From: an uncultured Opitutia bacterium
Lineage (GTDB): Bacteria; Verrucomicrobiota; Verrucomicrobiia; Opitutales; Opitutaceae
Direction: 5' to 3'
DNA length: 52,640 nucleotides
Assembly (NCBI GenBank): GCA_903859715.1
Contig: CAIONS010000039.1
Location: 1 to 52,640 of the forward strand
Shown here: in pieces, positions 11,301 to 18,821 of the stretch
How positions within the stretch are numbered: position 1 is the first letter of the stretch
Layout: each line of letters starts with the position of its first letter
Notes under the pieces: model-generated
Seen by the model: only the letters and a program-made list of their open reading frames with translations
Database searches by the model: none
What the model was told of the DNA's origin: nothing
Made by a program: the position numbers and the translations under genes

Positions 11301-11531
11301 GTAGTTCAGGTTGTCGACGCCGCTCAGCTGCTGCTCGATGGGCGTGGCGACGGATTGCTCGACGGTCTGCGCGTCGGCGCCGACGTAGGTCGTGGTGATG
11401 CGCGCCTCGGGCGGGACGATCTTCGGGAACTGGGCGATCGGCAGGCTGAGGAAGGCGACCACGCCCACGATCACCGTGATGATCGAGATGACGATCGCGA
11501 CGATCGGGCGGTTGATGAAAAATTTCGACAC
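8334..11531 (-). CDS. RND efflux pump, HAE-1 (AcrB/MexB) family
   Basis: Inner-membrane proton/drug antiporter of 1065 residues, the family's length. The N-terminus MSKFFINRPIVAIVISIITV is typical of AcrB-like pumps. The proton-relay Asp pair lies in GLVVDDAIVVVE at about residues 407-408, the same numbering as AcrB. The porter/funnel regions and the second six-helix bundle (SAKNAILIVEFA) are present. The start codon is GTG at 11531, 7 nt after the adaptor stop. A ~30-residue Pro/His-rich cytoplasmic tail ends the protein. A multidrug role is likely from the HAE-1 type; actual substrates cannot be read from sequence. Confidence 0.96.
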   Translation of the reverse strand: MSKFFINRPIVAIVISIITVIVGVVAFLSLPIAQFPKIVPPEARITTTYVGADAQTVEQSVATPIEQQLSGVDNLNYMFSINGSDGSLRLSANFDVNTDPNTDLILTQMRVTQAGPQLPVDVANFGVTVQKQLTAPLMLVALYSPTNSYDSTFLANYAYININDQLTRVPGIASATVFGAGQYAMRYWVKPDQLAKLNLTVNDIITAIQSQNTVNPAGTIGGEPAPKGQDFTYSVRAQGRLTSPEEFGAIIIRANPDGSTVRLRDVARVELGAQVYNVMGRFNGKPSAIIAIYQLPGSNALDCANGVKQAMAKLKLRFPQGLDYEVGLDTTQSVSEGVKEISNTLWQALLLVILVVFVFLQGWRPTLIPLLAVPVSLIGTFILFPAFGFSVNTLSLFGLVLAIGLVVDDAIVVVEAVEHHIEEGLSPRDATLKAMEEVGGPVVAIAIILAAVFIPTAFIPGITGRLYQQFALTIAISVIISAFNALSLSPALSAMLLRPKGQNRGPLGGFYSWFNRAFGRVQEGYVGISRHLIRKSAVSFVLLALFAAAALWFGKKLPTSFLPEEDQGYVYVGLQLPNASSLQRTSEVARKVEEIMKATPGVKNCTSVIGFSLLSTVYNTYSAFFFVNFKPWSERTSEAEHFDAIKAHLNRELSKIPEGRAFAFSPPSIPGVGTAGGFTFVLEDRAGRDVAFLASNVSKFMAAAAKRPEIAGLTTTFLPSVPQIFVNVDRDKVLKQGVALADVYKTLQTFMGGAFVNYFNRFGRQWQVYVAAEGEYRNSPDKLGSYYVRNRAGTMVPLSTLTTVENRLGPEFTMRYNLYRSAQINGAAAPGYSSNQANQALEEVFAQTMPREMGFDYIGMSFQEKKAQEGVPPAAIFGLSLLFVFLILAALYESWSLPFSVLLGVPVAVFGAYATLLARHMENNVFAQIGLVMLIGLSAKNAILIVEFARTRYEHGVPLLEAALEGAKIRLRPILMTSLAFIFGCIPLWLADGSGSVARRVMGTAVIGGMFAASALAIFLIPVTFFVIEMWATKGQPHSAHKSTLHPVADRGATPSDAPPAPPGH

Positions 11532-11538
11532 GGCGCGG

Positions 11539-12678
11539 TTATTTGGCGGGCGCGGTGGCGGAGTAGGGCAGGGGATTCACCACCGCATCCTCCTTCACCT
11601 TCTGGGTACCCTCCACGACGACGCGGTCGCCGGGGTGGATCCCCTCGACGACGCTCAGCGCGCCGGAGGATTCGCCCACCTTGACCGTGACGAGGTGGGC
11701 ATGATTCGCCGCATCGATGGTGATCAGCTGGTAGCTGCCCTGCAGTTCGGTCAGCGCGCGGGTCGGGACGAGCAGTGCGCCCTTCACCACGTTCACGACC
11801 GCCCGCACCCGGGCGAACTGGCCGGGCCGGAGGAGTCCCTTCGGATTGGGAAACAAGGCCGCCACGCGCAGCGTCCCGGTGTTATTGTCCACCTGGCGGT
11901 CGATGGCGAAAAATTCGCCGGCGGCCGGATAGAGCGTGCCATCGGAGAGCACCAGCTGGAATTGCGTTCCTTTCGGAATGCTCGGCGCGTCGGGCTCGCG
12001 CCGCCGGAACTCGAGGTAGGCCTGCTCGCTGATCGGGAAATAAGCCTTGATCGGGTCGACGGTGGAAACCGTGGTGAGGACGCCGGTGGCGGGGCCGACG
12101 AGGTCGCCGATCTGCGCCTGCACCAGTCCGGCGATGCCGTCGATGGGTGACACGATGTGCGTAAAGGCGAGGTTGAGCTTGGCCTGGTCGACCGCGGCCT
12201 GCGCCGACGCCACCTGGGCTTTGCCCGCGAGTCCGGCTTGGACGGCGTCATCCAGTTCTTCCTCGCTGATCGCCTTGCTCTGGGCGAGCGGCGTGTAGCG
12301 CTTCACGTCCAGTTCGGCCTTGTCAGCCTGCGCCTGGGCCTGGGCCAGCTGGCCGTTGGCCTGGGCGAGGGCCGATTCAAACGGCCGGGTGTCGATCTCG
12401 AAGAGGGGATCGCCCTTGGCGACGACGGAGCCCTCCTGATAATTCTGCTTGATGAGGTAGCCGGTGACCTGGGCGCGGATCTGCGCGTTCACGGAGCCGT
12501 CGAGGCTGCCGACCCATTCGCGGGTGACCGGTACATCCCGCTGTTCCACTGTGACGACCTGGACATCCACGGGAGGAGGGGCTTGGACGGCGGACTTTCC
12601 GCAGCCACCGATGAAGCCCGTCACTAACATCCCGGCAAAAATCACCCCAACTTTCCTGCCACGCTTAAGATCAACCAT
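11539..12678 (-). CDS. RND efflux periplasmic adaptor (membrane fusion) lipoprotein
   Basis: Adaptor that bridges the RND pump and the outer-membrane channel. It has 379 residues. The signal peptide ends in the lipobox FIGGC, so it is probably a lipid-anchored AcrA-like adaptor. In order: lipoyl half-motif (VNAQIRAQVTGYLIKQNYQE), a coiled-coil hairpin rich in Ala/Gln (ANGQLAQAQAQADKAELDV and DQAKLNLAFTHI), second lipoyl half (SPIDGIAGLVQAQIGDLVG), then beta-barrel and membrane-proximal domains. It is the first gene of the operon; ATG 12678 is preceded by ACCTCCC. No regulator gene is adjacent. Confidence 0.95.
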   Translation of the reverse strand: MVDLKRGRKVGVIFAGMLVTGFIGGCGKSAVQAPPPVDVQVVTVEQRDVPVTREWVGSLDGSVNAQIRAQVTGYLIKQNYQEGSVVAKGDPLFEIDTRPFESALAQANGQLAQAQAQADKAELDVKRYTPLAQSKAISEEELDDAVQAGLAGKAQVASAQAAVDQAKLNLAFTHIVSPIDGIAGLVQAQIGDLVGPATGVLTTVSTVDPIKAYFPISEQAYLEFRRREPDAPSIPKGTQFQLVLSDGTLYPAAGEFFAIDRQVDNNTGTLRVAALFPNPKGLLRPGQFARVRAVVNVVKGALLVPTRALTELQGSYQLITIDAANHAHLVTVKVGESSGALSVVEGIHPGDRVVVEGTQKVKEDAVVNPLPYSATAPAK

Positions 12679-12724
12679 GGGAGGTCAGTTAGGTCAGTCT
12701 TTGCTCAAGTTCAAACGGGATTCT

Positions 12725-12751
12725 AAAATTTCCTTGGCCTACCTAAATTTT
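12725..12751. promoter_or_regulatory. Possible operator in the efflux/BMP divergent region
   Basis: AAAATTT (12725-12731) and AAATTTT (12745-12751) form a small AT-rich dyad about 50-70 bp upstream of the efflux adaptor gene. It stands out in GC-rich surroundings and lies in a divergent intergenic region of 380 bp. It could be a promoter or repressor site; there is no further support. Confidence 0.25.
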
Positions 12752-12800
12752 GCGGGAGGCCGCTGGAGGTTGGTTCGGCAGTAGAAAAAGCCGGTTGAAA

Positions 12801-12889
12801 GGTGGAGCGAGTTGTCTTCAACGCGGTTTTCGTGGAGATGCGGCGCCCTCGCCGCGTTGACCGTGTCCAGTCCGCGGCGAGGGCGCCGC
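12801..12889. repeat. Repeat (GTGGAGATGCGGCGCC family)
   Basis: It starts GGTGGAGCGAGTTGTCTTCA and continues into GTGGAGATGCGGCGCCC. It ends with a perfect 17-bp inverted repeat, 12840-12856 against 12873-12889 (GCGGCGCCCTCGCCGCG). A reverse-orientation copy is at about 15748-15803 and a fragment is inside mutL. The rest of the 12679-13058 gap contains no recognized gene; it must hold promoters for both directions. Confidence 0.8.
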
Positions 12890-13058
12890 GGCTCCGACTG
12901 CGGATCAATGCATTTGGGCAATGTGTTCAATCTTTCAATGACACGGGTATTCTGCCGCGTGCCCGCCCACTTTGTTTCAGGCCTGATATCCGGGCAACCG
13001 GATGGGCATTGATTCGTGCCCGGCTTTTTCGCAGGGTCGCGGGCAGCATTTATCACCG

Positions 13059-14042
13059 ATGATTTCTTCCCGTCTTTTGGCCGTCCTGCTGGTCTCGCTG
13101 AGCGCGGTCACCCTCACACCGGCGGCGGATTTCAAACCGGCCATCGTCTACGACTTCGGCGGCAAGTTTGACCGCTCCTTCAACCAGTCCGCCAGCGTGG
13201 GGGCGGAGAAGTTCAAAAAGGACACCGGCATTCCGTTCCGCGAGTTCGAGATCACCAACGCCGCCCAGCGCGAGCAGATCATGGCGCAGCTGGCCAAGCG
13301 GGGCTCCAGCATCATCGTGGCGGTTGGCTTCACCCAGGCCTCGGCCGTGGAACGGGTCGCCCGGCAGTTTCCCGAGGTGAAGTTCACCATCATCGATGCG
13401 GTCGTCGACCTGCCGAACGTCCAGTCGATCAATTTTCGCGAGCAGGAGTCGTCGTTTCTCTGCGGCATGGCCGCCGCGCTCGCATCGAAGACGGGCAAGG
13501 TGGGCTTTATCGGCGGCATGGACATCCCGCTCATCCGCAAATTTGCCCTCGGTTACGTGGAGGGGGCGAAGTACGTGAACCCGAATGTGGAAGTGTTTCA
13601 AAACATGACCGGCACCACGCCGGCGGCCTGGGGCGATCCGACGAAGGGCGCCGAACTCGCGAAGAGCCAGTTCGGCCGCGGTGCGGACGTCGTCTTCCAT
13701 GCGGCCGGAGCTACCGGCATCGGCGTGATGCAGGCCGCGCAGGATGCGGGTCTCCTCAGCATCGGCTGCGACAGCAACCAGGATTATCTCCATCCCGGCA
13801 GCGTGCTGACCTCCGCGGTGAAGCGCGTCGATGTCGCCGTCTACAAGGCTTTCCAGGACGCGAAGGCGGGCACGTGGAAGAGCGGCCAGCTCGTGCTGGG
13901 GCTGGCGGAAGACGGCGTGGATTACTCCTACGACGAGTATAACCGCACCGTGCTGACCCCGGCGATGAAGCGGCGCCTCGACCAGGCCCGGGCCGACATC
14001 GTCAGCGGCAAGCTCAAGGTGTCGGAATATAAGGCGCAGTAG
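13059..14042 (+). CDS. BMP-family ABC transporter substrate-binding protein
   Basis: Periplasmic binding protein of the BMP/PnrA (Med) type, which in characterized members binds purine nucleosides. With ATG 13059 the protein has 327 residues. It has a signal peptide (RLLAVLLVSLSAVTLTPAAD) and then FKPAIVYDFGGKFDRSFNQS, the family's D-x-x-F-N-x-S ligand-binding opening. GFIGGMDIPLIRKFALGYVEGA and IGCDSNQDYLHPGSVLTS are further family blocks. No lipobox cysteine is visible, unlike many bacterial PnrA lipoproteins. An upstream in-frame start at 13002 would place non-signal sequence in front and was not chosen. It leads the importer cluster with the ATPase and two permeases downstream. Confidence 0.93.
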   Translation: MISSRLLAVLLVSLSAVTLTPAADFKPAIVYDFGGKFDRSFNQSASVGAEKFKKDTGIPFREFEITNAAQREQIMAQLAKRGSSIIVAVGFTQASAVERVARQFPEVKFTIIDAVVDLPNVQSINFREQESSFLCGMAAALASKTGKVGFIGGMDIPLIRKFALGYVEGAKYVNPNVEVFQNMTGTTPAAWGDPTKGAELAKSQFGRGADVVFHAAGATGIGVMQAAQDAGLLSIGCDSNQDYLHPGSVLTSAVKRVDVAVYKAFQDAKAGTWKSGQLVLGLAEDGVDYSYDEYNRTVLTPAMKRRLDQARADIVSGKLKVSEYKAQ

Positions 14043-14148
14043 GGTGCGGGCCGCACCCGGTGAAAGTTGAAAGATGAACGTTGAAAGAACGGATCGCCCG
14101 GCTCTTTCACCCTTGGGGCTTTCAACTTTCTCGCTTCAACTTTCAACC
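14042..14148. repeat. Inverted repeats after the BMP gene
   Basis: A tight palindrome GGGTGCGGGCCGCACCC (14042-14058) begins at the last base of the BMP stop codon. It is followed by an inverted repeat with arms 14059-14087 (GGTGAAAGTTGAAAGATGAA…) and 14119-14148 (CTTTCAACTTTC…TTTCAACC). It ends just before the ATPase ATG. It could attenuate transcription between the binding-protein and ATPase genes. Confidence 0.7.
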
Positions 14149-14150
14149 CG

Positions 14151-15692
14151 ATGACATCGGCTTCCCTTCCGCCTGCGCTCGAGCTGCGCGGCATCGACAA
14201 GCGCTTCGGCGCGGTGCACGCGAACCGGGCCCTCTCGTTTGCCGTGGCGCCCGGCACCATCCACGGCGTCATCGGCGAAAACGGCGCGGGCAAGTCCACG
14301 CTGATGAATATCATCTATGGCTTTCATCGCGCCGACTCGGGTGAAATCCGGGTGCACGGCCGGCCAGTCGAGATCGGTTCGCCGCAGGACGCCATCGCGG
14401 CGGGCATCGGCATGGTGCACCAGCACTTCATGCTCGTGGGAAATTTCACGGTGCTGGAAAACATTGTGCTCGGGGTCGAGGGCGGCGCCCGGCTGGCCGG
14501 CGGCATGGCCAAGGCCCGGGCCGGGCTGGAGCAGCTTGCGCGGGATTACGGCCTCGAGGTGCCGCTCGACACCGTCGTCTCCGAATTGCCCGTCGGCCTC
14601 CAGCAGCGCGTGGAGATCCTGAAGGCGCTGCATCGCGGCGCCGACCTGCTCATTCTCGACGAGCCGACGGCCGTACTGACGCCGCAGGAGGCGGATCAGT
14701 TGTTCAAGATGCTCGGCCGCCTGCGGGCGCAGGGCAAAACGGTCATCCTCGTCACGCACAAGCTGCGCGAGATCATGGCCGTGACCGACCGGGTCACTGT
14801 CATGCGGCAGGGAGCGATTGTCGCGGAAGTTGCGACCCAATCCACGTCGTCGCGCGAGCTGGCCGAGAAAATGGTCGGCCGCGCGGTGCTACTCCAGGTG
14901 GAGAAAGGCCCGGCGCATCCCGGCGCGACCCTGCTCACGGTGCGCGACCTCGAAGTGCGCGACCGGCTCGGTGTTCCGCGCGTGAAAGGCGTGAGTTTCA
15001 CCCTGCAGGCGGGCGAGATTGTCGGTCTCGCCGGCGTGGCGGGCAACGGCCAGTCCGAGTTGATGGAGGCGCTGGCGGGCATCCGCGCGCCGAGTCGCGG
15101 CGAGATCGTGCTCGGCGAGCGGGATCTCGTGCGCGAGGGGCTTGACTCACTGGAACGCCGCCATCTCGGGCTGGCGCATGTGCCGGAGGACCGGCTGCGG
15201 ATGGGCGTGGTCACGGGGTTTTCCGCGCAGGACAACGCCATTCTCGGCTATCATGATTTGCCCGTCTATCAGCGCGGAGCACTGTTGAACCGCGCGGCCA
15301 TCCTCGGGGGCTGCGAGCAGAAGATGGCCGCTTACGATGTGCGCCCGCCGAATCCGAATCTGCGCATCTCGGCCTTTTCCGGCGGCAACCAGCAGAAGCT
15401 CGTGCTCGCGCGCGAGATCGATTCCGACCCGCGCGTGCTGCTGGTCGGCCAGCCGACGCGTGGCGTGGACATCGGCGCGATCGAGTTCATCCACAAGAAA
15501 CTGGTCGCGCTGCGGGATGCCGGGAAGGCCTTGCTGCTGGTCTCGGTGGAACTCGACGAGATCCTCGGGCTCGCCGACCGGATCCTCGTGATGAACGCGG
15601 GCGAAATCGTCGGCGAGGTTGCGCGCGCTGACGCGACCGAGGAAAAGCTCGGGCTCATGATGGCCGGGGTGAAAGGGGAGGGGCGGGCATGA
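14151..15692 (+). CDS. BMP-type (nucleoside) ABC importer, double ATPase subunit
   Basis: Cytoplasmic ATPase of 513 residues with two ABC domains, as in sugar and nucleoside importers (RbsA/NupO type). First domain: Walker A GENGAGKST near residue 44, signature-like LPVGLQQRVEIL, Walker B LLILDEPTAVLTPQE. Second domain: a degenerate Walker A GVAGNGQSELME lacking the usual GK[ST], signature AFSGGNQQKLVLAREI, and GQPTRGVDIGAIE. Asymmetric NBDs like this are normal for the family. The start ATG 14151 follows TTTCAACCC at the end of a repeat. The stop TGA overlaps an ATG at 15689, which is probably the remnant of the original junction with the permease gene. Confidence 0.95.
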   Translation: MTSASLPPALELRGIDKRFGAVHANRALSFAVAPGTIHGVIGENGAGKSTLMNIIYGFHRADSGEIRVHGRPVEIGSPQDAIAAGIGMVHQHFMLVGNFTVLENIVLGVEGGARLAGGMAKARAGLEQLARDYGLEVPLDTVVSELPVGLQQRVEILKALHRGADLLILDEPTAVLTPQEADQLFKMLGRLRAQGKTVILVTHKLREIMAVTDRVTVMRQGAIVAEVATQSTSSRELAEKMVGRAVLLQVEKGPAHPGATLLTVRDLEVRDRLGVPRVKGVSFTLQAGEIVGLAGVAGNGQSELMEALAGIRAPSRGEIVLGERDLVREGLDSLERRHLGLAHVPEDRLRMGVVTGFSAQDNAILGYHDLPVYQRGALLNRAAILGGCEQKMAAYDVRPPNPNLRISAFSGGNQQKLVLAREIDSDPRVLLVGQPTRGVDIGAIEFIHKKLVALRDAGKALLLVSVELDEILGLADRILVMNAGEIVGEVARADATEEKLGLMMAGVKGEGRA

Positions 15693-15695
15693 GCG

Positions 15696-15803
15696 CGGTT
15701 TGTCATCACGAGGCGAGCGGAGCGCGCCGTGGCCAAGGCGCAAGACGCGGCGGGGGCGCCGCATCTCCACCCAACCAACGTGTTGAGGGCAACGCGTTCC
15801 ACT
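15696..15803. repeat. Repeat insertion between ATPase and permease, with flanking 8-bp direct repeat
   Basis: The 8-mer CATGAGCG occurs at 15688-15695 (containing the ATPase stop TGA) and at 15804-15811 (containing the permease start ATG). Between them, 108 nt include a reverse copy of the 12801-12889 repeat (shared block GTGGAGATGCGGCGCCC). The layout looks like an insertion into an ATGA stop/start overlap with target duplication. Confidence 0.6.
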
Positions 15804-15804
15804 C

Positions 15805-16905
15805 ATGAGCGTGCGAGCTAAACTTCCCCGCTGGGCCGAGCTTGGGTTGCTGCCCGCGATCAATCTGATCGCGGCGTTGCTGCTGTCGGGCGCCATCATC
15901 AAGCTCATCGGTGAGAGTCCATGGGCGGCGCTGAAACTGATGGCCGACGGCGCGTTTGGTTCGCAGGAATCGATCGGCTACACGTTTTACTACGCGACCA
16001 ATTTTATCTTCACCGGTCTCGCCGTGGCCGTCGCGTATCACGCGGGGCTCTTCAACATCGGGGCCGAGGGTCAGGCTTATATCGGCGGACTCGGGACGGG
16101 TCTCGTGTGCCTGTGGCTCGGGGCATGGCCGTTCTGGGCCGTGCTGCCACTCGCGATTCTCGCCGGCGCCCTCTTTGGCGCCGCCTGGGCGTTCATCCCG
16201 GCATGGCTGCAGGCGCGGCGCGGCAGCCACATCGTGATCACGACGATCATGTTCAACTTCATCGCGTCGGCGCTGATGACTTGGCTGCTGGTCAACGTGC
16301 TCATCCGGCCGGGCCAGCAGTCGCCCGAGTCGCGCGAGTTCGCCCCCAACGCCTTCATGCCCGGCCTGCACACGTTGCTCGGCAAGATCGGGATCCCGTT
16401 CACTTCCACGCCGCTGAATCTGGCTTTTCTGCTCGCACTCGCGGCGGCGGCACTCGTGTGGGTGCTGCTCTGGCGGACGCACTGGGGCTATGCGCTGCGC
16501 GTGGCCGGCCAGAATCCCGCCGCGGCGGTCTATGCAGGCATCCTACCGCCGCGCGTCACGCTGTGGGCCATGCTGCTGTCGGGTGCATTGGCGGGCTCGC
16601 TCGGTCTCAACGAGCTCATGGGCTCGCAGCACCGCATCCTGCTGGATTTCCCGGGGGGCGCGGGCTTTGTCGGCATTGCGGTCGCGCTCATGGGGCGCAA
16701 CCACCCGGTGGGAATCTTCCTTGCCGCCGTGTTGTTTGGCGCGCTCGTGCAGGGCGGCTCGCAGCTCTCGTTCGACATGCCGCACGTCAACCGCGACATG
16801 GTCGTGGTGATCCAGGGATTGGTGATCCTTTTCTGCGGCGCGCTGGAGAATGTGTTCCGGGTCCCACTGACGAGGATTCTGACAAGGAAGGAACTGGGCA
16901 GATGA
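15805..16905 (+). CDS. BMP-type ABC importer permease 1
   Basis: Integral membrane permease of the branched-chain/ribose superfamily (NupP/YufP-like), 366 residues. About ten hydrophobic segments are visible, beginning LLPAINLIAALLLSGAIIKL. Family signatures include FNIGAEGQAYIGGLG, the RGSHIVITTIMFNFIAS region, and GFVGIAVALMGRNHPVG near residue 290. It pairs with the permease at 17073 to form the heterodimeric channel for the binding protein and ATPase upstream. A repeat of about 108 nt separates it from the ATPase gene. Confidence 0.94.
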   Translation: MSVRAKLPRWAELGLLPAINLIAALLLSGAIIKLIGESPWAALKLMADGAFGSQESIGYTFYYATNFIFTGLAVAVAYHAGLFNIGAEGQAYIGGLGTGLVCLWLGAWPFWAVLPLAILAGALFGAAWAFIPAWLQARRGSHIVITTIMFNFIASALMTWLLVNVLIRPGQQSPESREFAPNAFMPGLHTLLGKIGIPFTSTPLNLAFLLALAAAALVWVLLWRTHWGYALRVAGQNPAAAVYAGILPPRVTLWAMLLSGALAGSLGLNELMGSQHRILLDFPGGAGFVGIAVALMGRNHPVGIFLAAVLFGALVQGGSQLSFDMPHVNRDMVVVIQGLVILFCGALENVFRVPLTRILTRKELGR

Positions 16906-16937
16906 TGGCCGTGAAATTGAAAACTGACGTGAAAGAC

Positions 16938-17060
16938 CCGAAGCTCGAAACCCGAAATCCGAAATCCGAAGGAAACTCGGATCAAGAAATCAATTTCAAA
17001 GGATCGAAGGCGGAGTCCGGATCATTATTTCGGGTTTCGAGCTTCCTCCTTCGAGCTTCC
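16938..17060. repeat. Inverted repeat (CGAAATCCGAAATCCGAAG family)
   Basis: The left arm from 16938 contains AAGCTCGAAACCCGAAATCC. The right arm 17027-17060 contains TTTCGGGTTTCGAGCTTCCT. It fills the gap between the two permease genes. Relatives are at 19588-19751 and 37151-37247. Confidence 0.75.
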
Positions 17061-17072
17061 TGTTCCTGAACC

Positions 17073-18047
17073 GTGGAAACCTACACCCTCATCATCCTGC
17101 TCCTGGCCGCCACGATCCGCGTCGCGACGCCGCTGTTGCTCGCGGCTCTGGCCGGGATGTTTTCGGAGCGCTCGGGCGTGATCGCGCTCGGGCTGGAGGG
17201 CATGATGCTCGGCGCGGCGTTCGCCTCCGCGGCAGTCGCCGCGGTGAGCGGATCGGCGTGGCTCGGGCTGGGCGCCGGCATCGCAACCGGCATGGCGCTC
17301 GCGCTGCTGCTCGCGTTTGCGTGCGTGACGCACCGGGGCAACCAGGTCGTCGCGGGCATGGCGCTCAACATCATGGTCGCCGGACTCGGCCCGGCGCTCG
17401 CGCTGGCGTGGTTCGACCTCGGCGGCCAGACGCCGCAACTGGAAGGTCACGGCCAGCGGTTTCTGGCGATCACCTGGCCGTGGGCGGCCGCAGCGGACAA
17501 GGTGCCGTTCCCCGGGCGGCTTTATTCGCAGCTGCTGAGTGGGCACAATCTGATCGTTTATCTCGCGGCGGTCCTTGTGCCGCTCAGCGCGTGGGTGCTC
17601 TACCGCACGCGTTTCGGCCTGCGGCTGCGCGCGGTGGGCGAGAATCCGTCGGCCGTGGACACGGCGGGCATCAGCGTGACGCGACTCCGCTATCAGGCGG
17701 TGATGATCTCCGGGGTGCTCTGCGGCGTGGCCGGCACTTATCTATCAACAGCGGCGAGCGCGGGCTTCGTGCGCGACATGACGGCGGGCAAGGGCTACCT
17801 GGCGCTGGCCGCGCTGATCTTCGGCAAATGGAAACCGTATCCCACGCTGGGAGCCTGTTTGCTGTTCGCCTTCACCGATGCGCTTGCGACGCGGCTGCAG
17901 GGCGTGGACCTGCCGCTGGTCGGGGTGATCCCGGTCCAGTTCATCCTCGCGCTGCCGTATGTGCTCACCGTGCTGCTGCTGGCCGGGTTTGTCGGCACCG
18001 CGGTGCCGCCGTCGGCCATCGGTGTGCCGTACGCGAAGGAGAAGTGA
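17073..18047 (+). CDS. BMP-type ABC importer permease 2
   Basis: Second permease (NupQ/YufQ-like), 324 residues, starting at GTG 17073 (VETYTLIILLLAATIRVATP). Signatures: GMFSERSGVIALGLEGMMLG near the N-terminus, NQVVAGMALNIMVAG, LRAVGENPSAVDTAGISVTR near residue 190, and GKGYLALAALIFGKWKP. These match the nucleoside importer subfamily. With the upstream genes it completes a full importer: binding protein, double ATPase and two permeases, all plus strand with repeats in between. Confidence 0.94.
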   Translation: METYTLIILLLAATIRVATPLLLAALAGMFSERSGVIALGLEGMMLGAAFASAAVAAVSGSAWLGLGAGIATGMALALLLAFACVTHRGNQVVAGMALNIMVAGLGPALALAWFDLGGQTPQLEGHGQRFLAITWPWAAAADKVPFPGRLYSQLLSGHNLIVYLAAVLVPLSAWVLYRTRFGLRLRAVGENPSAVDTAGISVTRLRYQAVMISGVLCGVAGTYLSTAASAGFVRDMTAGKGYLALAALIFGKWKPYPTLGACLLFAFTDALATRLQGVDLPLVGVIPVQFILALPYVLTVLLLAGFVGTAVPPSAIGVPYAKEK

Positions 18048-18081
18048 GCGGCCGCGAAAAGAACCGTTTCAAGCTTCGGAT

Positions 18082-18202
18082 GGGTTGGCCACAAAAAGGC
18101 ACAGGGGCGCAGGGGCTCTGGCTCAAATCTCCCGCGCGCCTATAGGCGCGATGGCGACTCCTTCGCAGGACCAATCCCTTTGTGCCTCTTTGTGGCCAAC
18201 CC
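18082..18202. repeat. Long palindromic element, GGCCACAAAAAGGCAC family, copy 1
   Basis: Ends are GGGTTGGCCACAAA and TGTGGCCAACCC. The dyad is at the centre, where GCGCCTATAGGCGC lies at 18136-18149. The left half near the centre has the CTCCCGCGCGCC form; the right half has the GATGGCGACTCCTTCGCAGG form. Four other copies are in the window (24693, 35071, 42179, 49558). Confidence 0.88.
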
Positions 18203-18284
18203 GTTTGGAATGCCTGACTGCGTCTTGGCTCGGCTCAGCGCGAAAATCTTTGCGCCCGGGGCGGGTTTTTGCGGCCATTCGGGC

Positions 18285-18815
18285 ATGACGATTCACGAAC
18301 GCCTCGCCCGCCATTTCACCAAGACGCCGGATACGGCCGGGGCGCTGTTCATCGCGGCCAATGCCACGGTCAATGGCGACGTCGTGCTCGGTCCGCAGAC
18401 GAGTGTCTTCTACGGCGCGGTGCTGCGCGGTGATATCCACGAAATCCGGGTGGGCGAGGGCACGAACATCCAGGACAATGCCATCGTGCATCTGGCCGAC
18501 GACTATGGCGCCTACATCGGCAAATGGTGCACGATCGGCCACGCGGCCATCATCCATGCGTGCACGATCGGCGACGAGTGCCTGATCGGCATGGGCGCGA
18601 CCGTGCTGGATGGCGCCAAGATCGGGGCACAGAGCATCGTGGGCGCGAACTCGCTTGTGCCGCAACATTTCGAGTGTCCGCCGGGCTCGATGGTGTATGG
18701 CTCGCCCGCCAAGGTCATCCGGCCGCTGAAGCCGGAGGAGATCGCCATCTTGCGTCCGTGGGCGGAGAAGTACGTCGCGACCGCGCAGGCGCATGCGGCG
18801 GCGCAGCGGAAGTAA
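18285..18815 (+). CDS. Gamma-carbonic-anhydrase-like hexapeptide-repeat protein
   Basis: A 176-residue left-handed beta-helix protein of the YrdA/PaaY group. Hexapeptide repeats run through most of the protein (INGDVVLGPQTSVFYGAVLR-like turns, IGDECLIGMGATVLDGAKIG). Three histidines placed as in gamma-class carbonic anhydrase ligands are visible: IVHLADD, TIGHAAIIH (both). It may hydrate CO2 or act as an acyltransferase-like protein; many family members lack proven activity. ATG 18285 is chosen because the longer open frame upstream runs through a repeat (18082-18202) and unconserved sequence. Confidence 0.88.
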   Translation: MTIHERLARHFTKTPDTAGALFIAANATVNGDVVLGPQTSVFYGAVLRGDIHEIRVGEGTNIQDNAIVHLADDYGAYIGKWCTIGHAAIIHACTIGDECLIGMGATVLDGAKIGAQSIVGANSLVPQHFECPPGSMVYGSPAKVIRPLKPEEIAILRPWAEKYVATAQAHAAAQRK

Positions 18816-18821
18816 GTCTGA

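Noticed and set aside
8337-11684. A very long open frame on the plus strand opposite the RND pump
   Set aside because: Its translation is rich in R, D, E, H and A without any family motif, as expected for an antisense shadow of a GC-rich gene. The minus-strand pump explains the region completely.
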